NCBI GenBank assembly: GCA_029298735.1
Contig: JANSLP010000062.1
Coordinates: 62,001-126,000, forward strand
From: Ophiostoma sp. CBS 140.51
Taxonomy: Eukaryota > Ascomycota > Sordariomycetes > Ophiostomatales > Ophiostomataceae
Direction: 5' to 3'
Length of the DNA stretch: 64,000 nt
Part shown: piece by piece, positions 1 to 12,890 of the stretch
How positions within the stretch are numbered: position 1 is the stretch's first letter
Layout: each line of letters starts with the position of its first letter
The notes under the pieces: generated by a model
The model's input: only the letters and a program-made list of their open reading frames with translations
What the model was told of the DNA's origin: nothing
Database searches by the model: none
Made by a program: the position numbers and the translations under genes

Positions 1-849
1 CGAGCATGCACGCGGATATTGTGTTTTGTTTTCTTTCGTTTTCATGGAACGCCAGATGATGTGATGAGACTGAAAAATATATATGTATACATGTGATTTA
101 GCGATGATAGCTGCCGTTTCTTCCACTTTCTTTATCTCTATTCCTTCCTTTTTTCGTCTCCTTCCCTTCATCTCCTTCTTTTTTAACATGTCTCTCTTTC
201 GTCTCCGTCTCATTTTTGAACCCCATCTCATATCGTCATTTCATTGCGTTCTTTCTTCACTCTTTTTTTTTTTGGTTACACCATGCCAAGCAATGTCTTT
301 TATCTCATTTACATTTCTCGCAATTTCAAGCTTAAGTTCAACCATGTTGCAACTCAAGAGCCTATGCTCATTTTACTCTGCCTTGTCGACATATGGCCTT
401 GTTGGCAAAGGTACCGTCGCCGACAGCCTTCTTTATTTCCTCACGCGGGCTTAGTCGGCAACATCTATTCAGTACAGCCCGTACCTGCCATTCGTCTCTT
501 GCTCTCAGATGTCCTTGGACTTGAAGGCCGCATTGGGCCTCGCATGGAATTGCATCAGTTTGGCCACCATACTGCGTGCTACCGGCTTAAGGGGGTTATG
601 CACTCCACGTTGCCTATCCAGACTTTCTGGGAGTCAAAGTTGTGACACCTTCTATCCTGGGAACCGATAAGTACATCAAACAAGATGATCACGGTGCTCA
701 GGATAACAAGGAAAATACGCAATGGGAAATGTAATCTTGACCAGATTGTGCTAGTACTGCCTTTTCTTTTCTATCGTTAACTCATGCGCATTGCCATCGT
801 GCTCCTTTTCCTATCCCATTTGCCCCATACTGTCTCGTATTGTGTCCAT
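1..849. other. No gene recognised; downstream flank of the HAD gene
   Basis: AT- and T-rich sequence. Open frames between 83 and 645 are low-complexity translations of pyrimidine tracts and match no family I know. The part next to 850 presumably holds the 3' UTR of the HAD-family gene. Confidence 0.5.
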
Positions 850-1820
850 CTAAGGTGAAGGAACGATCTCACGTCCGACAAAGCCCTTCTCCAGCACATC
901 AATCAGCTCGTCAAGGCGTGTGATGACAAGGTCGGTGTGCTCATGCTCGGCCAGGTGCTTGTTGACGTCGTTGACGAGCAGGACAGTTGCTGCACCCGCC
1001 TTGCGGCCCGCTGTCATGTCGTCAATAGAGTCACCCACCATGATCAGTGCCGACGCATCGGCCTCCGGGACCGAGGCCACCTTCTCAATTTCTTCCTCCT
1101 CCTTCTGCTCAGCGGCCACCTCGGCACGGTCGGCTGTGTCCTCAGCGTCGGCATCGGTCGTCCGCAAAAAGCCCCAGCTACGGGCAATGTGCAGGATGCC
1201 GGCCGGGTCGGGCTTGGGCGGGCGGAAGTCGCGCGTCACAATGGGCTCGAACACGTGGCCGTCTAGGAACTTGTCCAGTAAGTGCAGGACCGGCTGTTCG
1301 AAGTTGCGGGTGCAAATGGCCTTGGGAACGCCACGGGAGTCGAGGTAGTCCATAAGCGGGGCCAGACCGGGCTGGGCTTCCTGTGAGGCCATGGCGGCAC
1401 GCTCAATATTGCGGATGCTCTCCATGGCTTCGTGCTGGGGCTCGGGTGTAGGCAGGGCGTAAATGTGGTCAAGGATATCTGTGCCCTTGTTGATGCCGAG
1501 GGCGGCACGCATCTGGCCGAACATGTATGTCTGAGGGACGCTGGGACATGGGATAGAGAAGAATGTGTCAATTTTTGGTGTACATGGTGTTCGTGTCATG
1601 TAGCCTAGAGTGCCAAGGTTTTTAAGACAGCTTCAGATTAGACTCAGAACGGGACTTACCAGAGGGTGCCGTCAACATCAAAGACGACACCACGAAGCAC
1701 CTTTGGCTGTCCAGCAGCGGGAGGCATCAAGGGTATTGTGCTTCCTGGAGTGCGGCTGGCCAGTGGTGCGAACTGTTTGCGGTACGACGAGGCCGCGTGT
1801 GCGGGGGTCGGTGTAGCCAT
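850..1820 (-). CDS. HAD-superfamily hydrolase (phosphatase-like), two exons
   Basis: Two exons on the minus strand, 1660-1820 and 850-1540, flank a 119-base intron (1541-1659, GTAAGT donor, CAG acceptor). Joined, they give 283 residues. Splicing completes the nucleophile motif DVDGTLC at about residues 48-54, with D48 as nucleophile and D50 as acid/base, followed directly by a conserved PQTYMFGQMR stretch. The C-terminal half carries the motif IV metal site VGDSIDDMTAGRKAG. The family transfers phosphate from small phosphorylated molecules; the substrate here is unknown. A charged Glu/Ala-rich insert lies mid-protein. The frame stays open upstream to an ATG at 2045, which would add 75 residues that are rich in Ser, Thr and Arg and nearly free of acidic residues, like a mitochondrial presequence, so the start is uncertain. 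Transcribed divergently from the gene at 2774. Confidence 0.85.
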
Positions 1821-2773
1821 GGTGGCGGCCGAGGCAGTCGAGTATGATGAAAAGGTGAAAATAGATTGAAGAAATGGGGTTGGTGTCGAAGATGTTGTTT
1901 TGTAGCTCAAGATTGTTGGTCGACAAGGACGCACGGTTGCAAGCAGTTGAGTGGTCCAGAAGACGGATGTGGCGAGTGTTCGTGCCGTACGCATAGGATT
2001 GGTGACGGGGTGAAGCTCTACCTGGTGAATTGATGAAGAGATCAAGAGATGTAGAAGACAGGGAAAGCTGTTGCTTCTTGTGAAAAGCAGCTCGGTGACT
2101 CTTGACTATCAATTAGGAAGGACCATAACTCTACCGGCGCGCTACCGAATTGGAGACAGCGGGGTTGGACCTGGCTTGGCCGGTGGTTTTAGGGGACAAC
2201 GCGGGGAGGAGCGACCGTCTTGTCGTTCTGTTAGCTTGTCCCAAACAAGCAATTCATGGTGCCTGCCGCAAGGCTCAGCCAGCCGCGTCATTTGATGCGG
2301 GCGAGGCGTTCAAGGCTACGAATAAGGAAGGAGCGTTTGTGAGGCTTCAATCGGAAGTAGATAGACTCGACTGAGAACGATTAATGAAAACACAATATTG
2401 ACCACCGCTTTCTTCGTCCTGATTGACACCTGCCATGATCTGTCAGAAACCGTCAGATTGTGTGCAAGTTCGAGGAGAGACGTGCCAAGGTCGGTGCAAG
2501 CACTGCAAGATAGTGCCTTCCATTTGTGTGGCCCCGCTGTCAATTGAAATGCACGTGGCTGATTGGGTGGACAGGGCCTGTAGGCACCCGCTTTTGGGCG
2601 TCTCCACACTGAGCGATACGCTTTTAGCGGCCTGCGCTGTTGCACTATCTACTAGCCAAGAGACCAAGCTCTTTCTGAATCCAAAGCCTCGTGTCGAACT
2701 CGCTCTTTCCCTGAGCCTTTCTCTCTTTCCCTCCTCAACCACATCGACGACAAACGACCATCGAAGCCCGGCG
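1821..2773. other. Divergent intergenic region between the HAD gene and the BRE4-like gene
   Basis: About 950 bases that must contain both promoters. The proximal part may instead encode an N-terminal extension of the HAD protein (see that entry). The last 100 bases before 2774 are CT-rich, as is common just upstream of fungal starts. No specific operator recognised. Confidence 0.4.
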
Positions 2774-5700
2774 ATGGGCGACAACGTCACGAACTCAGGA
2801 GGCCCGGCCGCTAACGGTCAATGGCCGCCACGTCGGGCAGCCAAGCGAAGTGTGAGTCTCTCTTTTTCTTTTGTCGTTTCCTTCTGCCCAGTTTCCCAGT
2901 TCCTGCGCGTCTGTCGTGCCATGCCAATGCAGCTTGAAATAAAGTGCAACGCGGGACAACCGGCGGTGCTCCCTGAATCCCATCATCACATCATCGTCTG
3001 CCCACTCGTCGTCCCGTTGCTCGTCTAACCTGTCCCTTCCCTTCTTCCCTCTTCCAGAAACTCCGCAATGGCACATTCATCATCCCTTCCACCGGCGAAC
3101 GCTCTCGACGCCAGTTCACCCTTCGAAACGGCATCGCGAATTCCTCCTCTCCTCGACCCGGTAACATGTCCTCCTCCGGCTCCCTTAGCGACGAAGACGA
3201 AGACGACCCGTCATTTTTCTCAGCACCTGGTTTCATCGCACGGTTTGAGTCGGCCGGCCGCGCTACCCGTGATGGCCTCGGTCGCTTCCGGTCCTGGTTG
3301 GACTCGCCAAAAGGCCGTGGCGTCATCAAGTGCACGGTCGCCTACACGATTGCCAGCCTGTGGACATTCTGGCCACCGCTCTCGAATTTACTTGGCCGAC
3401 TCGACGGGAAACACCTGGTAGCCACCATCACCGTCTATTTTCATCCAGCCCGCACCGCCGGCTCCATGATCGAGGCAACGGTTATTGGCGTCGTGGCGAT
3501 TGCATATGCTGAAATTATCTCGATTCTGTCCATGGCCACGTCCGTTCTATTCGGGTCTGTTATCGGCTGGGTCACCTTCGCTTATATGGTCGTGCTGTTC
3601 TTCTTTATTGGCATGGCCTTTGGCTTCATCGGCTGGGTCAAACAGCGCCTCAACCATCCGTCTGTCAACGTCGGCTGTACGCTGGCCTCGCTCGCCATTA
3701 TTACCGTCGTCACCAAGGAGAACGCCACCTACAGCAGCGTCTTCTCCAACGACAAAGTCTCCCAGGTGGTCAAGACACTCTTCTTTGGCATCTCCACGAC
3801 CGCTGCCGTCAGTCTCCTGCTTTGGCGCGTGTCAGCCCGTGCCCTGCTGCGCGAATCCTTTACGCAAGCATCGACGTCACTTGGCGATATGCTGGCCATG
3901 ATTGCGCACGGCTTTTTGAGCGGTGCTGAGGACGAGCTTACAGTATCTGCTGAGTATCGTACAGCTGTAAGCAACTGGACGAGCGCCCACGCGCAGATGA
4001 CCAAGAACCTCAAGGAGGCCAAGTACGAGCATTTTGCTGTTGGCCACGCCAGCCTCTACCAGTTTGAGAAGCTTGTCTACAAGTCCATGGAGACCCTGGC
4101 GCTGTCCATTGGTGGATTGCGCAGTGCAGCCAACACACAGTTCGAGCTGCTTCGTGAATCCGCTGCTGCCGCCGCAGCCGGAACAATGTCGGACTCAGCA
4201 CCTGTCACTGCCGGCATCCCTACTGGATCAGTGCCACCTGCCATGTCGCTTCTCGACCAGTTTCTCGCTTCTCCACGCTCTGCCACCTTTTCGCCCTCTA
4301 CATCACCCTCTCCCGCTCTCGGTAGCGTAGCAACTTCGTCCTCATCTTCATCCACTTCACCTTCCGCCAGACCCCAGCTGTACCGTGCCAGCTCCAGCTT
4401 CCAGCGCAGCGGCCGGCTGGCTGTACTGTCCGCCATTGACGAAGCCTCCGACGAGAGCAGTGAGGACCGCCCGGATGCGCCACTAATCACCCAGTACAGC
4501 GACAACGACACTGGCGGTTTGATGAATGCTCAGCCAAGCCCACGGCCCGTGAACCATATGCCGCTGGTCGATATTGCGGAATCGGCTCCGTCCATCCGCA
4601 GCGGCAAGTCCCGCCGTGACAGTGCGGCCACACTACGCACGTCCTCGGAGATTTTCGATATCTTCATCGGCATGCTTGGACCCTCCATGAAGTCGCTGGC
4701 TTTTACCCTCGCCACTGTGCTTCGCGACTCGCCGTTTGGCGGCCCGCCCCGGTTCGAAATCCACATCAACGACCACTATCGCCAGAGCCTTACAGACGCC
4801 CTGGCTCTTTACAACACCGCCCGTGCCGATGCCCTGGAGGAGCTGTACAAGACCATCGAACTCGGGCGTGCGCGGTCCGAGAAGATCAAGGCCGACTTTG
4901 AAGAAGTCGCTGCTGCCTGTGGTCACTTCAGTTTCAGTCTCCAGGCTTTTGGCGAGGAGATGACCAAATATCTCGACGTCCTGGACGACCTCAAGCTCGT
5001 ACGCGATCACAACCGCCGCAGCTGGCGCTGGCTTCTCTTCTGGAAGGCGCCGCAGTTGCGCTACCCGTCCGTGCTGCCCTTTGATGCGGCCGTGCCAGAT
5101 CGGGTCGGCGATGGAGAGGGCATGTACGACAGCCTCATTAACAACGCGGCTTCCAATGGCAATGCAAACGGCAATGCAAACGGCACCGCATTTGGCAGCA
5201 ACACTGGTGCGGTTAGCAGCAGCAACACCAACACCGTCCCTGGTGTCCGCCCGATTCGCAAGTCACAGCTGCCGCGTGGAATCCCCGACGAGATGGTGAA
5301 GCGCCGTGACACATTTAGCTGGCAGGCCGCCCCGCAGTCTAACGAGATGGTTCGCCGGATGGCCCAGGCCGTACTCCGCTTCTTCCGCATCCTGATGCGC
5401 GACGATATCCGCTTCGGCATCAAGGTCGGCATCGGCGCTATGCTCTGGGCGTCTATGGCCTTCATTTCGCAGACCCGAGACATGTATATGCACTGGCGTG
5501 GCGAGTGGGGTCTGCTGTCTTTCATGATTGTTTGTTCCATGACTGTTGGCGCCTCTAACACGACCGGCCTGGCGCGGTTCCTGGCCACGCTCGCCGGCTC
5601 CACGTGTGCCGTCATCAACTGGAATATTAGCCAGGGCTACGCGCTGCCCCTTATGATCCTAGGCTGGATCGTGGCCTTTTCGAGCTTCTTCGTCATGATT

Positions 5701-6756
5701 GACCGTGGCAAGGCGCCCCTGGGTCGCACAACGCTGCTGGCTTACAACGTCATCTCACTTTACGCATACTCGCTCTCGCAGCGTGTCGACGATGATGACG
5801 ACGACGAGGGCGGCATTCACCCCTTCATCATGGAGATCGCCAAGCATCGATTCCTCGCTGTGACGGCTGGTATTCTCTGGGGTCTGATTGTGTGCCGTGT
5901 TGTCTGGCCTATCTCGGCGCGCCGTCGCTTCAAGGAGGGTGTCTCTGTTTTGTACCTGCAGATGGGTCTCATTTGGAAGCGTGGCCCGCTGGCCATCTTG
6001 CTGCGCAGCGACTGCACGCGCTCGTACCTCAAGTCCGGCGAACAGGCCGCATTGCAGCGCTATGCCGGCCGTCTCGAAACCCTACGCCAGGGTGCGGCCT
6101 CCGAGTTTGAACTGCGCGGGCCCTTTCCCTTTGCTGCCTGCGGCCGCATGATGGCCGCCACCAACCGCGCCCTCGACGGTTTCTACGCCATGAGCCTGTT
6201 GACCCAGCGCCGCGGACAGCTGACAGAGGGTGAGCGCGCGCTGCTGTACTATACGGCAACCGAGCGTGCCATGCTCTGCGACCGCATTTGCCACGTGTTC
6301 CAGGTGCTCGCCAGCTCCTTTATGCTCGAGTATCCGCTGACGGACGCGCTTCCCGGCGTCACCATTGTGCGCGACCGGCTACTGGCCAAGATCTTCCAGT
6401 TCCGCAAAGAGCACGCCACCGCCGTGAAGCAACAGTTCAACAGCAACCTCATCTCGACGTCGGCCATTGCCGAGGAGGATGAGGACGGCAACGAGGAGGA
6501 GGACATTGCCCAGCACGGCAGCCGCCGCAGTAGCGGCATCTCCGGTGCGGCGGCAGCAGCAGCATCCGGAACGACGGGAGGTGCACCCCCACTGCCGCCC
6601 GATGCCGCTATTGTCAACGTCGAGGAGCGTGACTATGCCCTTCTGTATGCCTATGCGCTTGTCACGGGCCAAGTGGCCGAGGAGCTACGCATTATTGAGA
6701 AGGAAATTGAGGGTCTGTTTGGTGTACTTGACGAGGAAGCCACGCTCCTGCAGTAA
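2774..6756 (+). CDS. BRE4/ArAE-type multi-pass membrane protein (aromatic acid exporter-like)
   Basis: Exon 1 (2774-2851, 26 codons) and exon 2 (3058-6756) flank a GTGAGT...CAG intron; the joined product is 1258 residues. The short first exon matters because the frame after the acceptor (KLRNGTFIIPSTGERSRRQF) reads straight into the main frame, upstream of its first internal Met at 3166. Two hydrophobic blocks, at about residues 114-290 and 805-970, are separated by a long hydrophilic linker. This is the architecture of the fungal Brefeldin-A-sensitivity-4 / aromatic acid exporter-like family (ArAE_2_N plus DUF2421-type C terminus). A Ser-rich segment near 420-475, Asn-Gly repeats near 722-740 and an Asp run near 935 are low-complexity loops. 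By family I infer a role in solute efflux or membrane trafficking; substrate unknown. Confidence 0.85.
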
Positions 6757-9700
6757 AACACACACCGGGTTTTTTTCTTCTTTCTTTTTGGCTTTGTTTT
6801 CGTTTTCGCTTCTGGTTTTATTGTATAGTACTACACGTTATTTTCTTGGGCTTCCTTACACGGTTGTTTTTTTCTGGATATATTTGTTTTCTTCCTCACT
6901 TTTTTTCTATATCTTTCTGCATCGGTATTTGCCGAATCCGTCCCTGTTGTTTAGCTGCTTCAGCGTCTTCTTTTGTTTAGGTAGTGCACCACACACTTTT
7001 TTAATACGTTTTTTCATCATTACAAACTCGTTATGACTCGGTCGTCATTGGTACATTTTGATTCCACGTACTTCCAATCCTGGACAAGACTTTGCTCTTG
7101 CACAGCATGACTCGTTCTTTTTGTTTTCCTTGGTGGACTCACGAATGCAGGCTGCCGTGTTCTGATTTTCGTCTGCCTCTCTTTTTTCTACACCTTGGCT
7201 GTTTGTCCCTCTTTCCTATTCTTCGTGTGCTCTATAAGAGTTTTCTATTTTGGTGGGTGTCACAGACTCCTTCAGCAGCTTCGAGGAAATGTGTGGCGCA
7301 AGCCACGAGGAGACGGGGAAGGGATAGAAGAGAGAATCCTCGGAACCGAAAAAGAGTAAAGTGAGCTGAAGAAACGAGAGAGCGGAAGAAAAAGAAGAAA
7401 ATAAATACGAGCCTAAAATAAAATGTAATAAATAATCAATGAGTAACCACCTTTCAAGGATTTCTTGTGCGACCATGTTTGCCTAACAAGGCACACCGTC
7501 ATCTTTTTTCTTTCTCTTGGCTACTTGGTTCTCTCCTTTGGGAATTTCTCGGGCTGGCACTCTGACGATTACCGATGGTCCACAGACGAACCTTGTCTCC
7601 TACGGACGTTTGCGAAAAAGGCGGCATGCGGTCTGGGGCTTTTCATCCTTTTTCGTTCCTTGTTTTCCTTCTCCTTTCCCCGCCCCTCGGGTCACATCAT
7701 CTTCATCTCTGCATCGTTTTTGTCTTGGTTTGCCCCGGCCTTGTGTACAATAAAACCGGTAAGCGGGGGTTTCATAGGCCGAGACATTCGCGACATTTTT
7801 TACTCGTTCATCCCCCCCCCCCTTACGAACGCTTTCCGAACGCAAGACCACCACGGCAGATGGATGTTACTGCTGCATCGACAAAAAAATCCCTGAGGGT
7901 GTTGCGTCCGTAGACAGATTTTTTACTATTGCAAGGAAAGCCATAACTTTTACTTCCACAATAGCATTGACATGCAGGTTCACGTCTGGGTCAACGAACC
8001 AAAATTCAAGACAACGACTATTTTACCCAAAAACATTGAGTATTTTTAAGCAGCTCGTTTTATTAGAATATGAAATAAAAACACCACACTTGCACCAAGG
8101 GTATTATTCATGAAAGTAAAAATAAAACAGCAAATTTGAAACATGGCATTCAATTTTTGGATATAAAAGCCAGTAAAGAAATCAGGGGATCATGGTCCTG
8201 ATCATCACAACGTAGTTCGAAGCATCTTAGATGAAGCTGAAAACTGTAAATAACAGCAATCAATATTTGTGACATCGCCCGGGGATGCCTCGAGACGTTG
8301 TATGCGACGGTACGAGCCTAAAAGAAACAAAAAGCTTGTTCTTTCCGCTCCCGCTGGCTACTCTCCACATCATACCCCAGCACCCGATCCTGTCTCCTGT
8401 TCCTGGCTTCGATATTGTTTCTGTAGGATCTTTGCCGACGCCTGTTGGTCTTTGCCCTCCTCACCGGGTCATTTTCTTGCACTTATTTCCATTTCTATCC
8501 CGGTAAATGATTTTGCTGCGTCCCATCCTTGTCTCGTTTCTCATAAGACTTTGTTTTTATTTTCTTTCCGAAACTCCCGTAAACATGTGGTCTGATCCCA
8601 TGCCGATGCCCTGGTCTAGCCCCGCCGCCCTCATGTTCACCATCCTTCAGCCTCAACGCATGCGTGTTTTGTACATTTCAATTTTGTGCTGTGTACGGTG
8701 CCTCATATTTGTGCGTATTCGTAGGGCTGGTGCGGCAGTAAGCATGGACGAGCTGTCGTTCTTTCTCTCTGAACATGTGGCCTCGCTTTGGTCGTTGTAT
8801 GCCTCCCCTGTCATTATTTTGTACTCCTCTCGTCTCCTGCCTTTTCGTGTTTATATTGGGCTAGCCGCACATTTTGCTTTCAATCCATGTCCCGTCTATG
8901 TTCATCCCTGTTTCTTGACGGTGATTCGCTTTTCGTAATCTACTTCTTCGCTTCTCTTTGCCCTCTTTCTTTCCATTTCTGCCTTTTGTCCCGTCATCCC
9001 CTGTCCGTCGTCTCCTTGGCATATTCCTTCAGCCCATCTGTTCCGTGACTGTTTCGTTTCTTCCTCCTCCTTCGTTTTCGTCATTTTCATTTGTTGTTTG
9101 TCCTGCTCCGGGCGCGTGACCGGATACGAAAAGGAAGAGCAATGGGTACCTGCGCCATGCCTTGTGACAGACGCCCGCAGCCGGCCTCATTGGTCAACAT
9201 TGTTCACGCTCCTGTTCCTTCCTCCGATCCGTAGCCCAACGGGGCGACCAATACATCACGAATACCCCAGATTTTTTACAAAAAAAAAAGGACTGGTCCA
9301 GGCCCATTTTGCAAACACCCGGACCGACAAGTCTGCTGCATTCTTGGCATCGTCTCGTTGAAGCAAACACGGATCAAGAGCACAGACACAGACCAGAGAA
9401 CTTAAGATGAGATGAGGCCGGATGAAAACTCGCCTTGCACCGTACACCTCGACTTCTTCCGAACGGATTAGTACTTATGGGTTTGCATGTGCATCTTTTC
9501 TATTCTTTTCCTTGCCCTGCCCTGTTTTTCTTCTAATCGGCATTGCTAGCGGTTTGATTCTTTTGCAGGCCGCATCATTTACCCTGTCGGCAGGCCTCCA
9601 CATCTGGCTGCGTCTGTTCATATTCCAGAACATTGTGTCTCAAACAACAGTCTCAGCCCTCTTGCCCAAAATTCGGGTCTTTATCCCGTATTTGGGTTGA

Positions 9701-12700
9701 GATCATCTCTGCACCTATGGATGAGTGGCATATTGAGATGTCTTTATATACAAGGTTTAATGCGACAACGTATGTATTAGCAGGGAAGGAAGGATGGATC
9801 GCAAACCACCACCAGAGCTGACATGCTTTCTGGTATTATTATGTGCAGCTCATATCCAATATGATGTTCCATGCACCCAGATGCACGACTTACAGTCAGC
9901 CTTTGATATCTATTCTATGCGAGTGGGACCCGCCAAATGGCGCAGCCCGACTACCAGGGGATGGTGCTTGGCTTTACGAAAAATTGGCAATATAGGTGGC
10001 TTTATGTGGCCGTGCTTTTTGTTAGCATAAATCCACGATGCACGAATCGACTGTGCCGGTCGCCTTTCAATGTTCACCGATTCTTACCTAATGTCATTAT
10101 TTGGCAGCTTTCGTCACTTGCGCTCTAAGATTTGGGGCTTTTGGGAGTTACCAAAAAAAGCACGTTGGGCAATCGACCAGACTGTGGCTTTCGCTTGATT
10201 TTTTTTTATTTTTCTTATTGAAAAAACGACGCTTACACACCACACCAAAATTGCTGCCGTACCAGGGTCGTACATGCCTATGCGTCTTGTCCTCCCCGAG
10301 CCTTGGAAAATCACCAGGGCGCACATATGCACATACGGTCCTTTGTCTTTCTCTCCCTCTCTCTATCTCTGTTGCCCTCCTCTCTGTCTTTCTTGGTATC
10401 TTTGTTTTGGTAGGCTGGCAAGCGGACATTGTGGGCCGAGGAACACCTTTGAGCCCGGCCGCTTAAATGTTGTGAACGTGAATGAAAATAAACGAGTTTG
10501 AAGAAAACAAATAGGATTGAGGGAATGGAGAAAAGTAGATCACAGGTCGACATCGCCGATCAGAGATCAGAACTCGAAGTGACATACGCCACTTGTCTAG
10601 GGAAAGGACGAAAAAGAATCAGCTTGAATAATGCCCTATAACCCACACCATCTTCTTTCTACAGCGAGCACTTTGTCTCGTTTCTCGGTTACAGATCTTG
10701 CAGCGCCGGCGCATCAAATTTCAAGGCTGACCGAAATAAGCAGCGTGGCGTCCAACAAAAAGAGAAATGGCGATATCTCCCAAGCACGCACACACGCACC
10801 CACTAAAAAGCATACGAAATTCGGAAACCCGGGGGTAAGCAAAGGCCCATTTTATTGGGCGTCTCGTATGAGATGTGGGAAACAATCCAACAAAGAGAGC
10901 TTGAGAAGCCTTGTTCAACCTGAAATTGGTGACACAATAAGTCGGAAAAAATAGCAGAAGAGAAAAACAAAAATAACAATACAGTAGAATCGAGAAAACA
11001 AACCAGTAAAAGTTCACTAAATGAGTAAAGGACAAGGGCCTTCTTTCGGAGGATTGGGGTTTGTGCCGACGATGCGAGTCCCAGAGTTTTTGATCTCTGT
11101 CTGAGAGAGGTCTCTGAATGTTGTCTGTGCAGTGCTAAACACTGTCTAGGTATTTCTCCGTCTGATTTCCGGCGTGCTGGGTACAGTTTTGTCTAAGGTA
11201 GCCATGTTACTCCTTTCTTTCCACGGACTTTCGCCCCGAGGCTGAGGGCCAACATATCTTCAACGTCTCTTCACGGGAAGCAACGTTTAACTTGGTAAAC
11301 ATTTGCACAAAGTTTTGTCCTGTCTCTGTGACTCGCATTTTTCATATGGCGGCACTGATATCAACTTGTTTATGACTTCATTATTGATCTTTGCTCCCGT
11401 TTTCACGCCATTTTGATTTTCTCCAAACGCCACCACGGTGCACAACCGCTGCTGAAGCTCGATGGCTTACACTCTGCCTCGCCTGGCTGGCTTCAGCAGC
11501 AACATGAAAATTTGAAGAAGAAGAAAAAAAAAATTGCCCCACAAGCGGTGACAGGAACAAGACGAAGAGAACTCGACGCCGAACAGGAAACAGGCGAGGA
11601 GAACAAAAGAGCTCCCACCGCACCTAAGCCATGACATTGCGTCGAAGTCGTTATTTTCTGGGGTGCACAAATACGATAATACTTCTGCGTGCGCCTAGGA
11701 TCGGTCATGTTTTGTTCCTGTTCCTGTTCTTATGTTGTGTCTGTGCAATGCTTCTGCTTCTGCTTTTGCTATTACTACATGCCTTCTGCTCCTTACAGTT
11801 CTTGGTAATTTGGCGTTGAGGTGATATTGCGTCCTGGCGCCATGGCTGGGCTTCACCCTGGCCGCTCATATTTTTCTTAGGATTCTGATGCTTTTCACAG
11901 ACACAGTATCCTGACCCTTTACAGAGCAAACTCGGCCAAGTGGCCAAGCCCTGCTTGTGCGAGTATCTCTTTTTAGTTTTGCAATCCCTCCTCACCGTAA
12001 TATTTACTTTGAACCTCTCTTGGCCTTCTGGATCGCCAAGGGCATGTTTTGTCAGACCGAGTATAGAACCATGAGTAAAGTGTACCATGTAGAAGAAACA
12101 TAGATCAATAAAAAACAATAAAACAATCCTAGCACCTGCAGACACTTCTTGTAGACTCGACTGCAGGCAGTGCCCACATCTAGTATACTCTCGACTCTCC
12201 TGCACACCTGCACATTTGCACGACGACACTACACCACCATGGCCCCCTGTTGATTCCCTCCTTCCTAGTTATCTTCCGAGGATTGATGAAGAGAACTGAG
12301 CTGTGCATATTCCACTTTCTTTTTCGCTATTCTTTGCTGCCTCTCTCGGGTTCCGGTGACGAGCGCCGATGTTTTTAGCTTGTGTGGCTCGTAGACACCC
12401 CTGTCTATCGTTCTCCTCTTTGTTTTCTTCATTTTCTTTCTTTGCTGTTCCCTGTCTTGTCTTTCCTGTCCCCTTGACACTTGCCTCTTGTCTCTTGTTT
12501 CTTTCCTCGTCTCGTATTGTCAGCATTGCCTTCTTTTCCTTTTATAATCTACCCATCGTCCACCTTTCCTTCCCACACTTCCCCTTTCTACTCATCCCCT
12601 TTCCTTTCCCGTCACCAACCATCGACAGCTCTCGTTACCCCCCCTCCCCCTTTTTCTTCTCATTTTGTTTTGTATTTTCAAATGGTCGACGCCGTCTTCT

Positions 12701-12890
12701 CTCGTTGACGGAACAAGTCTTTGTTCCTATCCATTCACTTTTATGATTTTGCATTACCATTGATTTACAATTCGCCCATTTTTGTTGATTTTCCTCATCT
12801 CGTGTTATCGATACACACCGTTCGCTCGCTATTATCAATTATTTACGACACTTAACTAACCAACTTCTTCAACTCGGCCCGTCTCAAAAA
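6757..12890. other. Six-kilobase interval with no recognisable gene
   Basis: Dominated by CT-rich and AT-rich low-complexity sequence, including a homopolymer C run near 7807-7821. Open frames of 60-174 codons occur on both strands, but they translate into Ser/Phe/Leu-rich or Lys/Glu-rich low-complexity strings and overlap one another. I see no splice-consistent coding block, tRNA or repeat array. The 3' UTR of the BRE4-like gene and the CT-rich promoter of the oxidase at 12891 lie at its ends. Confidence 0.5.

Noticed and set aside
11705..12229. 174-codon minus-strand frame
   Set aside because: Lys/Arg/Asn/Gln-rich composition from AT- and purine-rich sequence; no conserved-looking segment.
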